Part shown: one piece after another, positions 7,843-16,432 of the stretch
How the letters are laid out: every line of letters begins with the position of its first letter
Position numbering within the stretch: the first letter of the stretch is position 1
Source: Actinomycetes bacterium
Lineage (GTDB): Bacteria > Actinomycetota > Acidimicrobiia > Acidimicrobiales > Acidimicrobiaceae
DNA: 64,000 bases
Direction of reading: 5' to 3'
Assembly (NCBI GenBank): GCA_021805205.1
Contig: JAJZFV010000040.1
Location: forward strand, 44,152 to 108,151
Program-made: the position numbers and the translations under genes
The notes under the pieces: generated by a model
The model's input: the letters and a program-made list of their open reading frames with translations, nothing else
What the model was told of the DNA's origin: nothing
The model's database searches: none

Positions 7843-10359
7843 CTATCTAAGTCGTCCCCCTGAAGCGTCAGAGACGATAATTGAGATCCGCTCCCGCAAT
7901 CGGTTTAATATAGCCAAGGCTTCCATCTCATTCTTACCCTCTACAAATATGTGGGTAACTGGTTCTACTGGATCCGGGACAACCAAGTACCAAGTCTCCT
8001 CCTGCTCCACATAGATACCGTCTAAGAGTATGGTATGGCGATCTCCTAGGCCATCTAAGAGAATTCTCATAACCATCCCCTTGGACTCCCATGGGGTAAC
8101 GATCGAATCAGATACGACTCTTACTTGCTCTACCTCTGATGCCACGTGCGCCAGGGTATGGTCCGTCACTGCTAAGAGAGAGAGTAGTTGCACCAAGGCG
8201 GCGCAACCATCGAAGCCTGGAAGGAAGTCAGGGAAGATGTAGTTACCATCGACACCTGCAACTAGGTCGCAGCCGTTAGGACTTTTTGCCCCAGCCTCCA
8301 TCAATCCTGAGGTTGACCTCTTGGTATAGGTAACTTCACCCCCAAAGCGTTGAACTGCTTTAGCTAAGGCCAGAGGGGAACCTACCGGAGCAGAGATCTT
8401 CGCTCCCCTATTTGCCTCAGCCATAAGTCGAGCAAAGACGATCTGAGAGTCGTAACCTGAGAGAATTCGACCGTTGTTGTCAACTAGAGTTATCCTCTCG
8501 CCGACAGGATCGATGGCAACTCCGAATTCAGATCTCGAATTTACGACCAACTCGCTTAGGCGGGTTAGGTTCGATAAAGGATCGGAATCAATGATCCTCT
8601 TAGTCGAGGAGAAGGGGTTTATTCCTAGAACGTCTCCGCCCAACTTCGCCAGAACCGAAGGAAAGATATGAGATGAAACTCCAAAGCCGTAGTCAACTAC
8701 GAACTTGAAGTTACGCTCCCGAATCGCGCTCAGTTGGGCATGTTCGAGGAGACTTTGGGTGTAAAACTCGGTATTTCGAGCTGGAAACTCAAGTTCCCCA
8801 AGTTCCGATGCAAGAACGTTTCGGTAGTCCTCCCGTGCTAGACCTCGCTCAATCTTGCGTTGCGAAGCCTCATCTAGGTCGACGCCGTTTTGATCCACGA
8901 ACCTTATTACAACCGACTCTGGATCCCTTGGATCTAGTACCACGGCTACTCCACCCTTACTCGAGGTGTTTTTGACGTGATAACGCAGAGCTGGAATCGG
9001 GGCAACCTCAAGATCGGCAACGTCAATGCCAACTGCATTGAGACCGACCATTATCGCTCGCTTTAGCATTCGCGCAGCCCGTGAAGAGTCTCGTGCAGTC
9101 GATATTTTAGAACCGGGCTTTAGGGTTGACCCAAATGCCATGGCGAGGCGAAGAGCTAGCTCCGGGCCAATATCAACGTTTGCGATTCCCATTACCCCTT
9201 CGGGTGAAAAAACGCTTCGCGTTCCTTTGGACTCCCACACTATCGAAGTTAGAACGGTAGCGCCAGATTGAACCGTCTTCGATGGATAGACCTTGACCTT
9301 TGAAAAGAGTTGAGCGCCGTCGCCGACGTAACAGTCAGACCCAAGGACCACTCCATCTTCGCTATGGACACTTCTTCGTATGTCGCACGACTTACCGACG
9401 ATAGTTCCCCTTATAAGGCTCGCCTCGCCGATGTAGACGTTTTCGTGGAGGACGGAACGGTCTATCTCCGCCGACGTCGAGATCCGCGAGTTTGAGCCGA
9501 TGACGCTATATGGCCGAACCCTAGCATCGGGGCCAATGCGACAGTTGTCTCCTATGACAACAGGGCCCTCGACGAGCGCAGTGGGATGAATCTCACTACC
9601 TTCACCTAGATAGATACCCTTATCCATCATAAAGCCGTCCAGTTCAACCTTTACCTTGTTGGTCAGAATGTCGGTGTGAGCGCTGAGATAGGCCTCTAAG
9701 GTGCCCACATCCTCCCAATATCCCTCACAGATCATCGCATGGATCGATTTATCGTCTTCAAGGATTTTAGGAAATACATCTTGTGAGAAGTCGAGAACTT
9801 TACCCACAGGTATGTAGGAAAATATCTCGGGTTCGAGAACGTAGATTCCAGTATTGATGGTGTCCGAGAAGACCTGACCCCACGTGGGCTTCTCCAAAAA
9901 TCTTCCAACTGTGCCATCGTCGTTGGTGGTTACAATTCCAAATTCGAGGGGATTTTCCATCGACTTGAGGCCAATGGTAGCCATTGCACCATTGTCAAGG
10001 TGGAACTTCACTAAAGCGGAAATGTCAATATCTGTGAGAACGTCCCCCGATATAACCAAAAAAGTAGAGTCGAGTTGTTCTCGGCAGTTACCAACCGACC
10101 CGGCAGTGCCAAGTGGAGAGTCCTCGTTGGCGTAGCTGATTCGAATTCCAAATTCGCTTCCATCCCCAAAGTAGGTTCGAATTGCATTGGCCATGAAGGC
10201 TACGGTGATGACAACCTCGTCGATTCCGTGCTTCTTTAAAAGTTCAATGATATGAAGGAGCATCGGTCGATTTGCAATTGGGAGCATGGGCTTTGGAGCT
10301 GTAGCCGTCAAAGGACGTAGCCTCGTTCCTTCACCGCCCGCCATTATTACTGCCTTCAT
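7843..10359 (-). CDS. Mannose-1-phosphate guanylyltransferase-like / phosphomannomutase-like fusion
   Basis: The protein has 838 residues in three parts. Residues 1-230 are a sugar nucleotidyltransferase with the signature MAGGEGTRLRPLT and KP at 23-24. Residues about 240-370 form a left-handed beta-helix. Residues about 380-838 form a phosphohexomutase-like region. In the mutase part the phosphoserine loop (normally TASHNP) is replaced by VVLDPRDPES, so mutase activity is doubtful. The start at 10359 follows GAGAGGGG; an upstream in-frame codon adds nine residues without a better site. Fusions of this layout occur in cyanobacteria and actinobacteria and are thought to make GDP- or UDP-sugars, but the exact substrate cannot be read from sequence. 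Confidence 0.85.
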   Translation of the reverse strand: MKAVIMAGGEGTRLRPLTATAPKPMLPIANRPMLLHIIELLKKHGIDEVVITVAFMANAIRTYFGDGSEFGIRISYANEDSPLGTAGSVGNCREQLDSTFLVISGDVLTDIDISALVKFHLDNGAMATIGLKSMENPLEFGIVTTNDDGTVGRFLEKPTWGQVFSDTINTGIYVLEPEIFSYIPVGKVLDFSQDVFPKILEDDKSIHAMICEGYWEDVGTLEAYLSAHTDILTNKVKVELDGFMMDKGIYLGEGSEIHPTALVEGPVVIGDNCRIGPDARVRPYSVIGSNSRISTSAEIDRSVLHENVYIGEASLIRGTIVGKSCDIRRSVHSEDGVVLGSDCYVGDGAQLFSKVKVYPSKTVQSGATVLTSIVWESKGTRSVFSPEGVMGIANVDIGPELALRLAMAFGSTLKPGSKISTARDSSRAARMLKRAIMVGLNAVGIDVADLEVAPIPALRYHVKNTSSKGGVAVVLDPRDPESVVIRFVDQNGVDLDEASQRKIERGLAREDYRNVLASELGELEFPARNTEFYTQSLLEHAQLSAIRERNFKFVVDYGFGVSSHIFPSVLAKLGGDVLGINPFSSTKRIIDSDPLSNLTRLSELVVNSRSEFGVAIDPVGERITLVDNNGRILSGYDSQIVFARLMAEANRGAKISAPVGSPLALAKAVQRFGGEVTYTKRSTSGLMEAGAKSPNGCDLVAGVDGNYIFPDFLPGFDGCAALVQLLSLLAVTDHTLAHVASEVEQVRVVSDSIVTPWESKGMVMRILLDGLGDRHTILLDGIYVEQEETWYLVVPDPVEPVTHIFVEGKNEMEALAILNRLRERISIIVSDASGGRLR

Positions 10360-10485
10360 GCAATCCCCTCTCGCTAAAGCCCTCAAATATGTTCTACCTA
10401 GGCTATTTGAACCTCTGTAGATAAACGTAGATACTTTTAGTCAATTTCGGACATCATTTTCGATCGTTCTACCGCGTATTGCCTA

Positions 10486-11124
10486 TTATTTGACCAAGTC
10501 GTTTGGATCAACTCCTCTCAATAGAGGAATAAGTACCTTGGTGAAGTACCAAAAGCCGGCGTAGTACAAAATCGCCGTTCCAAAGATACTCAGCGTTATG
10601 GCTACATCGGCGACTATGTGCAGGTTGGGGCTTTTATTTTGCCCCAGAATTATTCCTGGAAGTGCGAAGAGCAGAGCAAGGGTTCCCGCCTTGCCAGCAA
10701 AGATTACATCTATTCGATATCTGTACCTGCTAAAGACGAATGAGGTCAAGATAGAGATTGCGACCTCCCGAAACAGAACAAAGACTGCTAGGTACCACGG
10801 GATCCAACCTTCAATAAAGGCTGTGATTCCAACTGTCAATATCACGATCCGATCTGCGCTCGGATCGATTATCTTCCCAAGCTCGGAGACTTGATGAAGT
10901 CTTCTAGCGAGATATCCATCTAAAAAGTCGGTGGAGCCAATGAAAGCTATTAGCAGTGTCGAGGCTATGAACTGACCTTTGGCTATCGCCAAGTAGATAG
11001 CTACCGGAAGAAGCGCCAATCGCGAGATTGTGATTGCGTTAGGGATGGTAAGGATGCGTCTACTCGATCCGTCGACTGAAGCCCCTTGATCTCGATCGCG
11101 TGGATCTTGAGATGACACCTTCAA
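10486..11124 (-). CDS. CDP-alcohol phosphatidyltransferase (PgsA-like)
   Basis: This is a membrane enzyme of phospholipid synthesis, probably transferring a phosphatidyl group from CDP-diacylglycerol to a polyol phosphate. The full family signature D-x2-DG-x2-AR-x8-G-x3-D-x3-D is present in DFLDGYLARR...GKIIDPSAD. About five or six hydrophobic segments follow. The start TTG overlaps the stop of the upstream gene in TTGA (11121-11124); a GTG two codons on is an alternative with better spacing from GAGGGG. The place near gcvH/garA resembles pgsA2 (Rv1822) in Mycobacterium. The acceptor alcohol cannot be told from sequence. Confidence 0.88.
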   Translation of the reverse strand: MKVSSQDPRDRDQGASVDGSSRRILTIPNAITISRLALLPVAIYLAIAKGQFIASTLLIAFIGSTDFLDGYLARRLHQVSELGKIIDPSADRIVILTVGITAFIEGWIPWYLAVFVLFREVAISILTSFVFSRYRYRIDVIFAGKAGTLALLFALPGIILGQNKSPNLHIVADVAITLSIFGTAILYYAGFWYFTKVLIPLLRGVDPNDLVK

Positions 11125-11918
11125 TACCCCTCTTCAATCCGATGCGAAACTTTACAAAGTTTTCCCGAGACGATCTCGTAGACATCGAGGTCATTAGCGA
11201 CTTCCACGAATCCCGAGAACTCATCTCGCACCAGCATCCCAACGACCTCGGGGTCGTTGGGATAGGCTACGTGTGAAATAATTACCCCTTTAACCTCGGC
11301 GTCATTGCATAGGCGTGCTACATCGTGAGCGTCCATGTGAATCAAACCCCCATCTCCGCCTTTGTGTTCAAGGTAAGTCGACTCGGTCAACAGCGTAGAA
11401 CCTTCGGCGATAGAGGTGGCGAGTTCATTACTGTATGCGCTGTCACCGCTATAGACCAACCGTTCACCGGATCCATCGGTAATGGTTAACGAGAGCGAAC
11501 CATCGATGTGGTTTACTGCACCAAATGAGAGACTGTTTCCCTCGATGATTTGGCTCTCACCGGCCGATACCACGCGCTTTTCGAAGATATCGAAGATAGA
11601 TACGGCGACGTAGTTAGCCAGAAAGTCATGGGTGGCCTTCGAAGCAAAGACAGGGATCTTTCGCCTTTTTCCCAAATCATTGGGGACAAATTTCAGAAAA
11701 TGGTAGAGAGAAACAATGTCGGCAATGTGATCATGATGGCGGTGGCTAAGAAATATGCAACGGATGTCGAACGGATCATGCATCTTCAAGAGATTTCCAA
11801 ATGAACCATTCCCGACATCAAGAAGGATCGCCGTCTCCCCAGTCACGGCCAGATAGCTTGAACACTGACGAGTTGGACTCTGATACGACCCTGCCGATCC
11901 GAGAACCTTCACCTTCAA
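11121..11918 (-). CDS. Metallo-beta-lactamase-fold hydrolase
   Basis: The metal-binding motif HxHxDH is clear in FLSHRHHDHIAD, and further MBL motifs follow (VYSGDSAYS, then LIHMDAHDVARL and ISHVAYP). I place the start at the TTG at 11918, giving MKVKVLGSAGS, the usual first strand of these proteins, with CGGAGG nine bases before it. Longer in-frame starts up to 12041 would add a Gly/Arg-rich leader without a fold. The result is 265 residues. It is translationally coupled to the PgsA-like gene by a 4-base overlap. The substrate is unknown; relatives include RNase Z-like and cyclic-nucleotide or arylsulfatase-like hydrolases. Confidence 0.82.
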   Translation of the reverse strand: MKVKVLGSAGSYQSPTRQCSSYLAVTGETAILLDVGNGSFGNLLKMHDPFDIRCIFLSHRHHDHIADIVSLYHFLKFVPNDLGKRRKIPVFASKATHDFLANYVAVSIFDIFEKRVVSAGESQIIEGNSLSFGAVNHIDGSLSLTITDGSGERLVYSGDSAYSNELATSIAEGSTLLTESTYLEHKGGDGGLIHMDAHDVARLCNDAEVKGVIISHVAYPNDPEVVGMLVRDEFSGFVEVANDLDVYEIVSGKLCKVSHRIEEGY

Positions 11919-12350
11919 TGGCGCAAACCTCCGATAGTCCATACTGCGACAAAAAGCATTAAAAAAACTGAACCGACCAATGCTTCTACCTTGAACCCTA
12001 CCACCCACCCCCTGGAACAGGTACCTACAACCGTCTTCCACAACGACAATTACTGGAAATTAGTTTGATCCGTTGCAATCTCATTGCAATTGGCCATCTA
12101 CCTTACGGATAGCTAAAGCGGCCTCATAGACATCAGCAGATACCCGAAAATCGCACCAAATCATCTCTCCAATGAAAGATGAGCGAATGCCATGGAGAAG
12201 GTGGATCGATATCAAGATCGAAACATGCAAAATTTCTCAGTATTCTTTCAGATCCGACTCCCAATAGCTGCGAATAATAAATATGCTTTGACAATACGTA
12301 GGTAATTTTTCTGTGCGCCCCATGCGCACTAGAGCGCCGGGGGAGGGTGG
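11919..12350. other. Intergenic region with a TTGCAAT dyad and a GTGCGC hairpin
   Basis: This divergent gap holds a perfect inverted repeat, TTGCAAT-CTC-ATTGCAA, at 12073-12089 and a 6-bp hairpin, GTGCGC-N5-GCGCAC, at 12313-12329. The first lies about 155 bases upstream of the metallo-hydrolase start. The second lies just upstream of the ribosome binding site of the next plus-strand gene. Both are candidate regulator sites. No further gene is supported. Confidence 0.45.
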
Positions 12351-12830
12351 ATGTTTCGCACACTAATTGGCTTTGCGCTACCGATAGCGAGCATGATTTT
12401 TCTCGTCGTTGGCCCAATTCTAGGTTGGGAGCGCCACAAGAGGAAGATGGAGAAGGCTCGATCCGAACGGGCAAAAAACCACAGCCTCGAGCGCGCCCGT
12501 ATCGTTGCGACTAACCATAAAAAGACCAACACGATCAAGCTAACCGGTGTTTTAAACCTTGATTCAACTGTACTGATCGGCTACGTCCGCGACTTTCCCA
12601 GCGATGGTCGGCTGGCTCCTGGAGAAAAGGTAAACCAAGCCGGGTCGGTAAGTGGTACGTGGGTCGCATTCTCGGACCTTGTCGATACCGGTCACATAGT
12701 CCAACTGAGCGACTGGACCAAGACTGAAGTCGACTTAGTCTTCACCGTCGACGACACATCAGCCAAACTCCACTTCATTGAACCAATCTCACAGATGCAG
12801 GTAAGCCTCCAACTAACCCCTTCGGCATAA
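12351..12830 (+). CDS. Hypothetical membrane-anchored protein
   Basis: This 159-residue protein of unknown function has one N-terminal membrane segment (residues about 5-26, FALPIASMIFLVVGPILGW). A charged Arg/Lys stretch follows (residues 28-60), and then a soluble, probably beta-rich domain containing VVATN- and WVAFSDL-type strands. The start is well supported by GGGGGAGGG seven bases before the ATG. It stands alone between divergent and codirectional neighbours. I do not recognise the family. Confidence 0.7.
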   Translation: MFRTLIGFALPIASMIFLVVGPILGWERHKRKMEKARSERAKNHSLERARIVATNHKKTNTIKLTGVLNLDSTVLIGYVRDFPSDGRLAPGEKVNQAGSVSGTWVAFSDLVDTGHIVQLSDWTKTEVDLVFTVDDTSAKLHFIEPISQMQVSLQLTPSA

Positions 12831-13034
12831 TTGAACTAGCGTCGCGCAATTTTTTTTGGTGTTGGTCGAACATAATTGACCCCTTGATCGAAAGAACGCT
12901 AAGAGAAGTCAAGCTTAAGTAAACTTTGCTACCTTGCATCTACTCGATCTGAAGAGCGCAATTGGCGGTAGCTCTGGGGCGTTATTCCCCGAACAACCCT
13001 GATATGGATTAAATGATTCTAAAGTGGTAAAGAG

Positions 13035-13946
13035 ATGGCTACAGACATAAGTTACATTGTCGCATTCGGTGGTGGCGTTATATCCTTCGCATCCCCATGC
13101 GTTTTGCCACTGGTTCCTGCATACCTGTCAGTAATCTCTGGTGTAGATATTCGTAACGTATCTCCATCTGGCAAATTGAACCGCACCAATTCAACTGCTT
13201 CTTCAAATAGCAGAACACCCACGGCTTCACCCTCGATCGTGACAGATCAGACAAGTGAGCGGTCTGGTGAAGTAACTGTGATCGCCAACGAAGAGGCCCA
13301 ACCAAGAGGTGTCAGTGGAGTAAGGAGTGAGGGTTCTCCTTATGCTCAAGTCGCAAAGGCGACATCTCTCTTCATCATCGGATTCACAATCGTCTTTGTT
13401 ATCCTTGGCATGACTGCAACTGCCATAGGTAGATCAATCTTTCAAGATCACGTTTTGATAAGCAGGATTGGCGGCGTTCTAGTCACAGTGATGGGGCTCT
13501 TCATAATCGCAAGCTCGCTAACGTCGAATTCGCTGCTGTCTCGTGAGTTCAGGTTCCACTCTAACTTCAAAAAGCTCGGTACATTTGGACCACTGATTGC
13601 AGGTGGTGCCTTCGGATTCGGCTGGACTCCTTGCATTGGTCCAATACTCTCATCGATCCTGTCCATAGCTGCATCTCAAGGATCAATTGGCAAAGGCGCA
13701 TCGCTCTTAGGGGTGTACTCCTTAGGTTTGGGCGTACCCTTCATGGCGATGGGGCTTGGATTTTCAAAACTCAAAAGTTCATTCGACTTTGTCAAACGCC
13801 ACGTAAGAGGCCTATCGGTAACATCTGGACTCTTCCTGGTGGCATTTGGGCTGCTACTCGCCTTCGATCGCTTTTCAATTGTTACGGTGTATTTGAATAG
13901 CTTCTTTACCTCTATTGGTCTTTCGAAGTTGATCTACCTAGGATAA
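13035..13946 (+). CDS. ccdA: CcdA-like thiol-disulfide transporter
   Basis: This is an integral membrane protein of the CcdA/DsbD-beta type, which carries reducing power across the membrane for cytochrome c maturation or other thiol proteins. The paired redox cysteines are in FASPCVLPLVPAYLS (C22) and GFGWTPCIGPILSS, each next to prolines, as is typical. Six hydrophobic segments are visible. Between segments 1 and 2 there is a hydrophilic loop of about 65 residues rich in Ser and Thr that is longer than usual. No partner (ResA, CcsA, CcsB) lies nearby, so the recipient protein is unknown. Confidence 0.9.
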   Translation: MATDISYIVAFGGGVISFASPCVLPLVPAYLSVISGVDIRNVSPSGKLNRTNSTASSNSRTPTASPSIVTDQTSERSGEVTVIANEEAQPRGVSGVRSEGSPYAQVAKATSLFIIGFTIVFVILGMTATAIGRSIFQDHVLISRIGGVLVTVMGLFIIASSLTSNSLLSREFRFHSNFKKLGTFGPLIAGGAFGFGWTPCIGPILSSILSIAASQGSIGKGASLLGVYSLGLGVPFMAMGLGFSKLKSSFDFVKRHVRGLSVTSGLFLVAFGLLLAFDRFSIVTVYLNSFFTSIGLSKLIYLG

Positions 13947-13963
13947 AGGGCAAAGATAGAGAG

Positions 13964-14632
13964 TTACTTCAACGAGGTAATAGTGGAGGCGATGGTTGCT
14001 GCCATAGCACTCTGCTCTTCAATAGCAGCTGCAATTCTCTCAAATCTCTCGCCATTAGAGTTAACCTTCTCGACGATGTCAGTAAATCGATCTACCGTGT
14101 CCTGAATCAGAGAGTCACCTAATTCGGTTCTTTTCAAGATGGTTCCGACGATCTCGACCAAGGCTCGAGCATCATCTCGGATGTCAGTGATCATGGAGGT
14201 AATTTGAGTTGCTGACTCTCTGGAACGCTCCGCCAAGCTTCGAACTTCATCTGCAACTACCGCAAAACCAAGACCAGCAGAACCGGCTCTCGCCGCCTCG
14301 ATCGCAGCGTTTAACGCTAGTAGATTGGTCTGATCTGCGATTGACTTGATAGAGGTAACAGTGGAGTCGATTGCCTCCATCTTCTCGGAAAAACCTTTGA
14401 TTTTAGCTTCGGAGTCTGCTACGAAACGTGCGGCCTCTTCCATGGCCGCAGAAGCCTTCAGCGCCGCACGCTGACCTTCAATCGAGGCATCTACAGCCCC
14501 TTTTGCGGTCTGCGCAGATTGTTGAGCCATCATTGCAACCTCTGAAGTAGCTTGGCTCATCTGCTCCGTAGCATCAAGAATGTACTGAAATTCTTCATTG
14601 CGCGTCTTTTTACCACTCCGTAGATCCGCCAT
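13964..14632 (-). CDS. Soluble methyl-accepting chemotaxis-type signalling protein
   Basis: Almost the whole of this 222-residue protein is an MCP signalling coiled coil. The conserved hairpin tip reads [20 protein letters not shown] and is followed by [16 protein letters not shown]. It has no membrane segment, no sensor domain and no HAMP domain. The ATG at 14632 is preceded by GGAGGGG. Such short cytosolic MCPs would need CheA/CheW or another partner, and none is encoded nearby. It converges with ccdA, with 17 bases between the stops. The link to the CheB/CheR hybrid at 56 kb is only a possibility. Confidence 0.85.
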   Translation of the reverse strand: MADLRSGKKTRNEEFQYILDATEQMSQATSEVAMMAQQSAQTAKGAVDASIEGQRAALKASAAMEEAARFVADSEAKIKGFSEKMEAIDSTVTSIKSIADQTNLLALNAAIEAARAGSAGLGFAVVADEVRSLAERSRESATQITSMITDIRDDARALVEIVGTILKRTELGDSLIQDTVDRFTDIVEKVNSNGERFERIAAAIEEQSAMAATIASTITSLK

Positions 14633-15561
14633 CAACTACCCCTCCATCGTTGAAACAGATACGTCCGATACCTAAATTCAACGTTTAGCAACACCCTGGG
14701 TATCAATATCGGATCAAAACAATAAAACCTTTTATTTTTTCTAGAAGATTTCAAAGCGAAACCTGCCGCCCAAACTTTTCTACGTAACGTGCAAAAATAC
14801 AGATATTGCCGTCATAAATTTTATAAAATCATAAATTTCTACAGTTATACATGTATTTGTCGGTGATTGATTCTTGAAGACTTAGCACCCTTAGAGAAAA
14901 GCTCCTCGAAATTATCAAAGTCGTCTAAAATCAATATTACCAACACCTGACCTGGACTTTTACTTTGAGTTGTGCTAACGGAGATAGTTAGCAGCATCAC
15001 GAGGTTGACCCACCTAGGATTCTCCTTTCAACTTCGCGCCGAAGCTATAAAACCGTAGCCATAAGCTCTCCACTATTGTCGCTTGAATCGTCAGGTAGTT
15101 TTGATTGACAGTTTTGAACAAAAACTTCGTCGCAGAGTTGACTCGGATGCAAAATGGGCGCAATCTCACCGTAGCGGCTTATTCAAATATCTAAATTACT
15201 AGCTAGTCTCGTAATTATCAACGTCTTAAGTAATCACAACACTTCGCAGTCCAAGCTGTTTTAGCCTCGCGTCAAGCGATGGAAGATAACCCCAACGGTT
15301 TTCCATCGAAATTGCTACGTGACTTTCTAAATGGCGGGGTTCAGGCAAGTTAGATATCAGCTGCATTGGCGCTAACGCAATCCGACCCAAGTTTAAGAAC
15401 TGTTTTAATGTGAATCAATCAAAAAAGGCGAGAGATCTCCTTGGGTTATGTCAAAAAGTTATCCCTCTCCTTTTCTGGAGTATCTAGGATCTTTGCCCTA
15501 AAGTTGGTAGGTTTCAAAGTGCTATTGTCGTATGGAGAAACTTCGAAAACGGGAATAATAG
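14633..15561. other. Long AT-rich intergenic region
   Basis: These 929 bases are richer in A and T than the neighbours and have no gene I can support. One minus-strand open stretch (15226-15414, 62 codons) has a protein-like composition, but it has no upstream start codon and only internal ATGs without ribosome binding sites. Promoters for the flanking MCP and amidotransferase genes must lie here. Confidence 0.45.
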
Positions 15562-16260
15562 ATGAAGGCCCTTTTTATTGAACACGATCACCTCTCACCT
15601 CTTGGACACGTTGGTGATGCAATAAGTGACTTGGGATACGATATCGACGAGTTTGTGGTGGTAAAAGAAGAGCACTTTACCAACCCCATAGTCGACGTAG
15701 CATTCCCAGACCAAACGAAGTACGATGTAGTAATTTACCTTGGCGCCCCCTGGTCGGTCTACGACGACTCTCTTCCATGGGTCAAGACTGAAATTGAAAT
15801 GATTCAGAGCTCTCAATCAATCGATCAGCCAATTCTTGGAATTTGTTTCGGTGGCCAACTCCTAGCAAAAGCTAACGGCGCTGCGGTTCGAGCCTCCCTA
15901 GCCAAAGAGATCGGATGGCACTATGTAACCTCGATAGATGAGACTATCATTGCCTCTGGACCCTACTTTCAATGGCACGGCGACTGCTTTGAGATTCCAT
16001 TATCGGCAACCGAACTTGCCTATAATGGCGCAGCCAACCAGGCCTTTTCAATCGGTCGATCACTCGCACTTCAATTTCACCCCGAGGTGGAGTTAGAGGC
16101 TTTGACAAAGTGGGTAGATAACGGTGGACGCGCCGAGGCCGAGAGCGAGGGCATTGACCTCGAGCTAGTAGTAGCCCAAACTGTTATAACTCTCGAAGAG
16201 TCACGCTCTCGAAGCCACGAACTCATTAGGAACTTCTACAAGCACTTTGTAACGCGCTAA
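15562..16260 (+). CDS. Class I glutamine amidotransferase-like protein
   Basis: This is a stand-alone class I amidotransferase domain of the GMP-synthase type, 232 residues long. The catalytic triad is complete: nucleophile C95 in GICFGGQ, and H173 and E175 in FHPEVE. The ribosome binding site is weak. It converges with a P450/glutamine-synthetase-like operon across the next 150 bases. An amidotransferase beside a glutamine-synthetase-like ligase recalls gamma-glutamyl polyamine pathways (PuuD/PuuA), but PuuD belongs to another amidotransferase branch. The substrate is therefore open. Confidence 0.85.
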   Translation: MKALFIEHDHLSPLGHVGDAISDLGYDIDEFVVVKEEHFTNPIVDVAFPDQTKYDVVIYLGAPWSVYDDSLPWVKTEIEMIQSSQSIDQPILGICFGGQLLAKANGAAVRASLAKEIGWHYVTSIDETIIASGPYFQWHGDCFEIPLSATELAYNGAANQAFSIGRSLALQFHPEVELEALTKWVDNGGRAEAESEGIDLELVVAQTVITLEESRSRSHELIRNFYKHFVTR

Positions 16261-16270
16261 CAAAGCATAG

Positions 16271-16432
16271 AGTAGCCGAAAAAGAGACCCATTAGTAAAG
16301 GAGGTCTTCAAAGATTCTTCAGCGACCGCCTTTGCCGCTATCGTCGCGCAGTCACTAACGGGCCCCGAAACTATGGTAAAAGCCGCAGGTGAATCGATGC
16401 AAAAAGCAAAAGTTAGCGTAGCTGCACTGTAA
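16271..16432 (+). pseudogene. Coding-like fragment without a start codon
   Basis: The frame is open from a stop at 16268-16270 to the TAA at 16430-16432. It reads as an alanine-rich helical tail (VKEVFKDSSATAFAAIVAQS, then TGPETMVKAAGES). No ATG, GTG or TTG is present in the first 34 codons. A near-perfect ribosome binding site, AAAGGAGGTC, lies inside it at 16297-16306. The end overlaps the P450 gene by 20 bases on the other strand. It may be a gene remnant, a small gene with an unusual start, or chance. Confidence 0.3.

Noticed and set aside
12133..12538. Minus-strand frames of 113 and 69 codons
   Set aside because: They overlap the plus-strand gene at 12351, which has a strong ribosome binding site and a membrane anchor.
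15226..15414. Minus-strand open stretch of 62 codons with protein-like composition in the gap before the amidotransferase
   Set aside because: It has no start codon at its upstream end, the internal ATGs have no ribosome binding site and I recognise no family.
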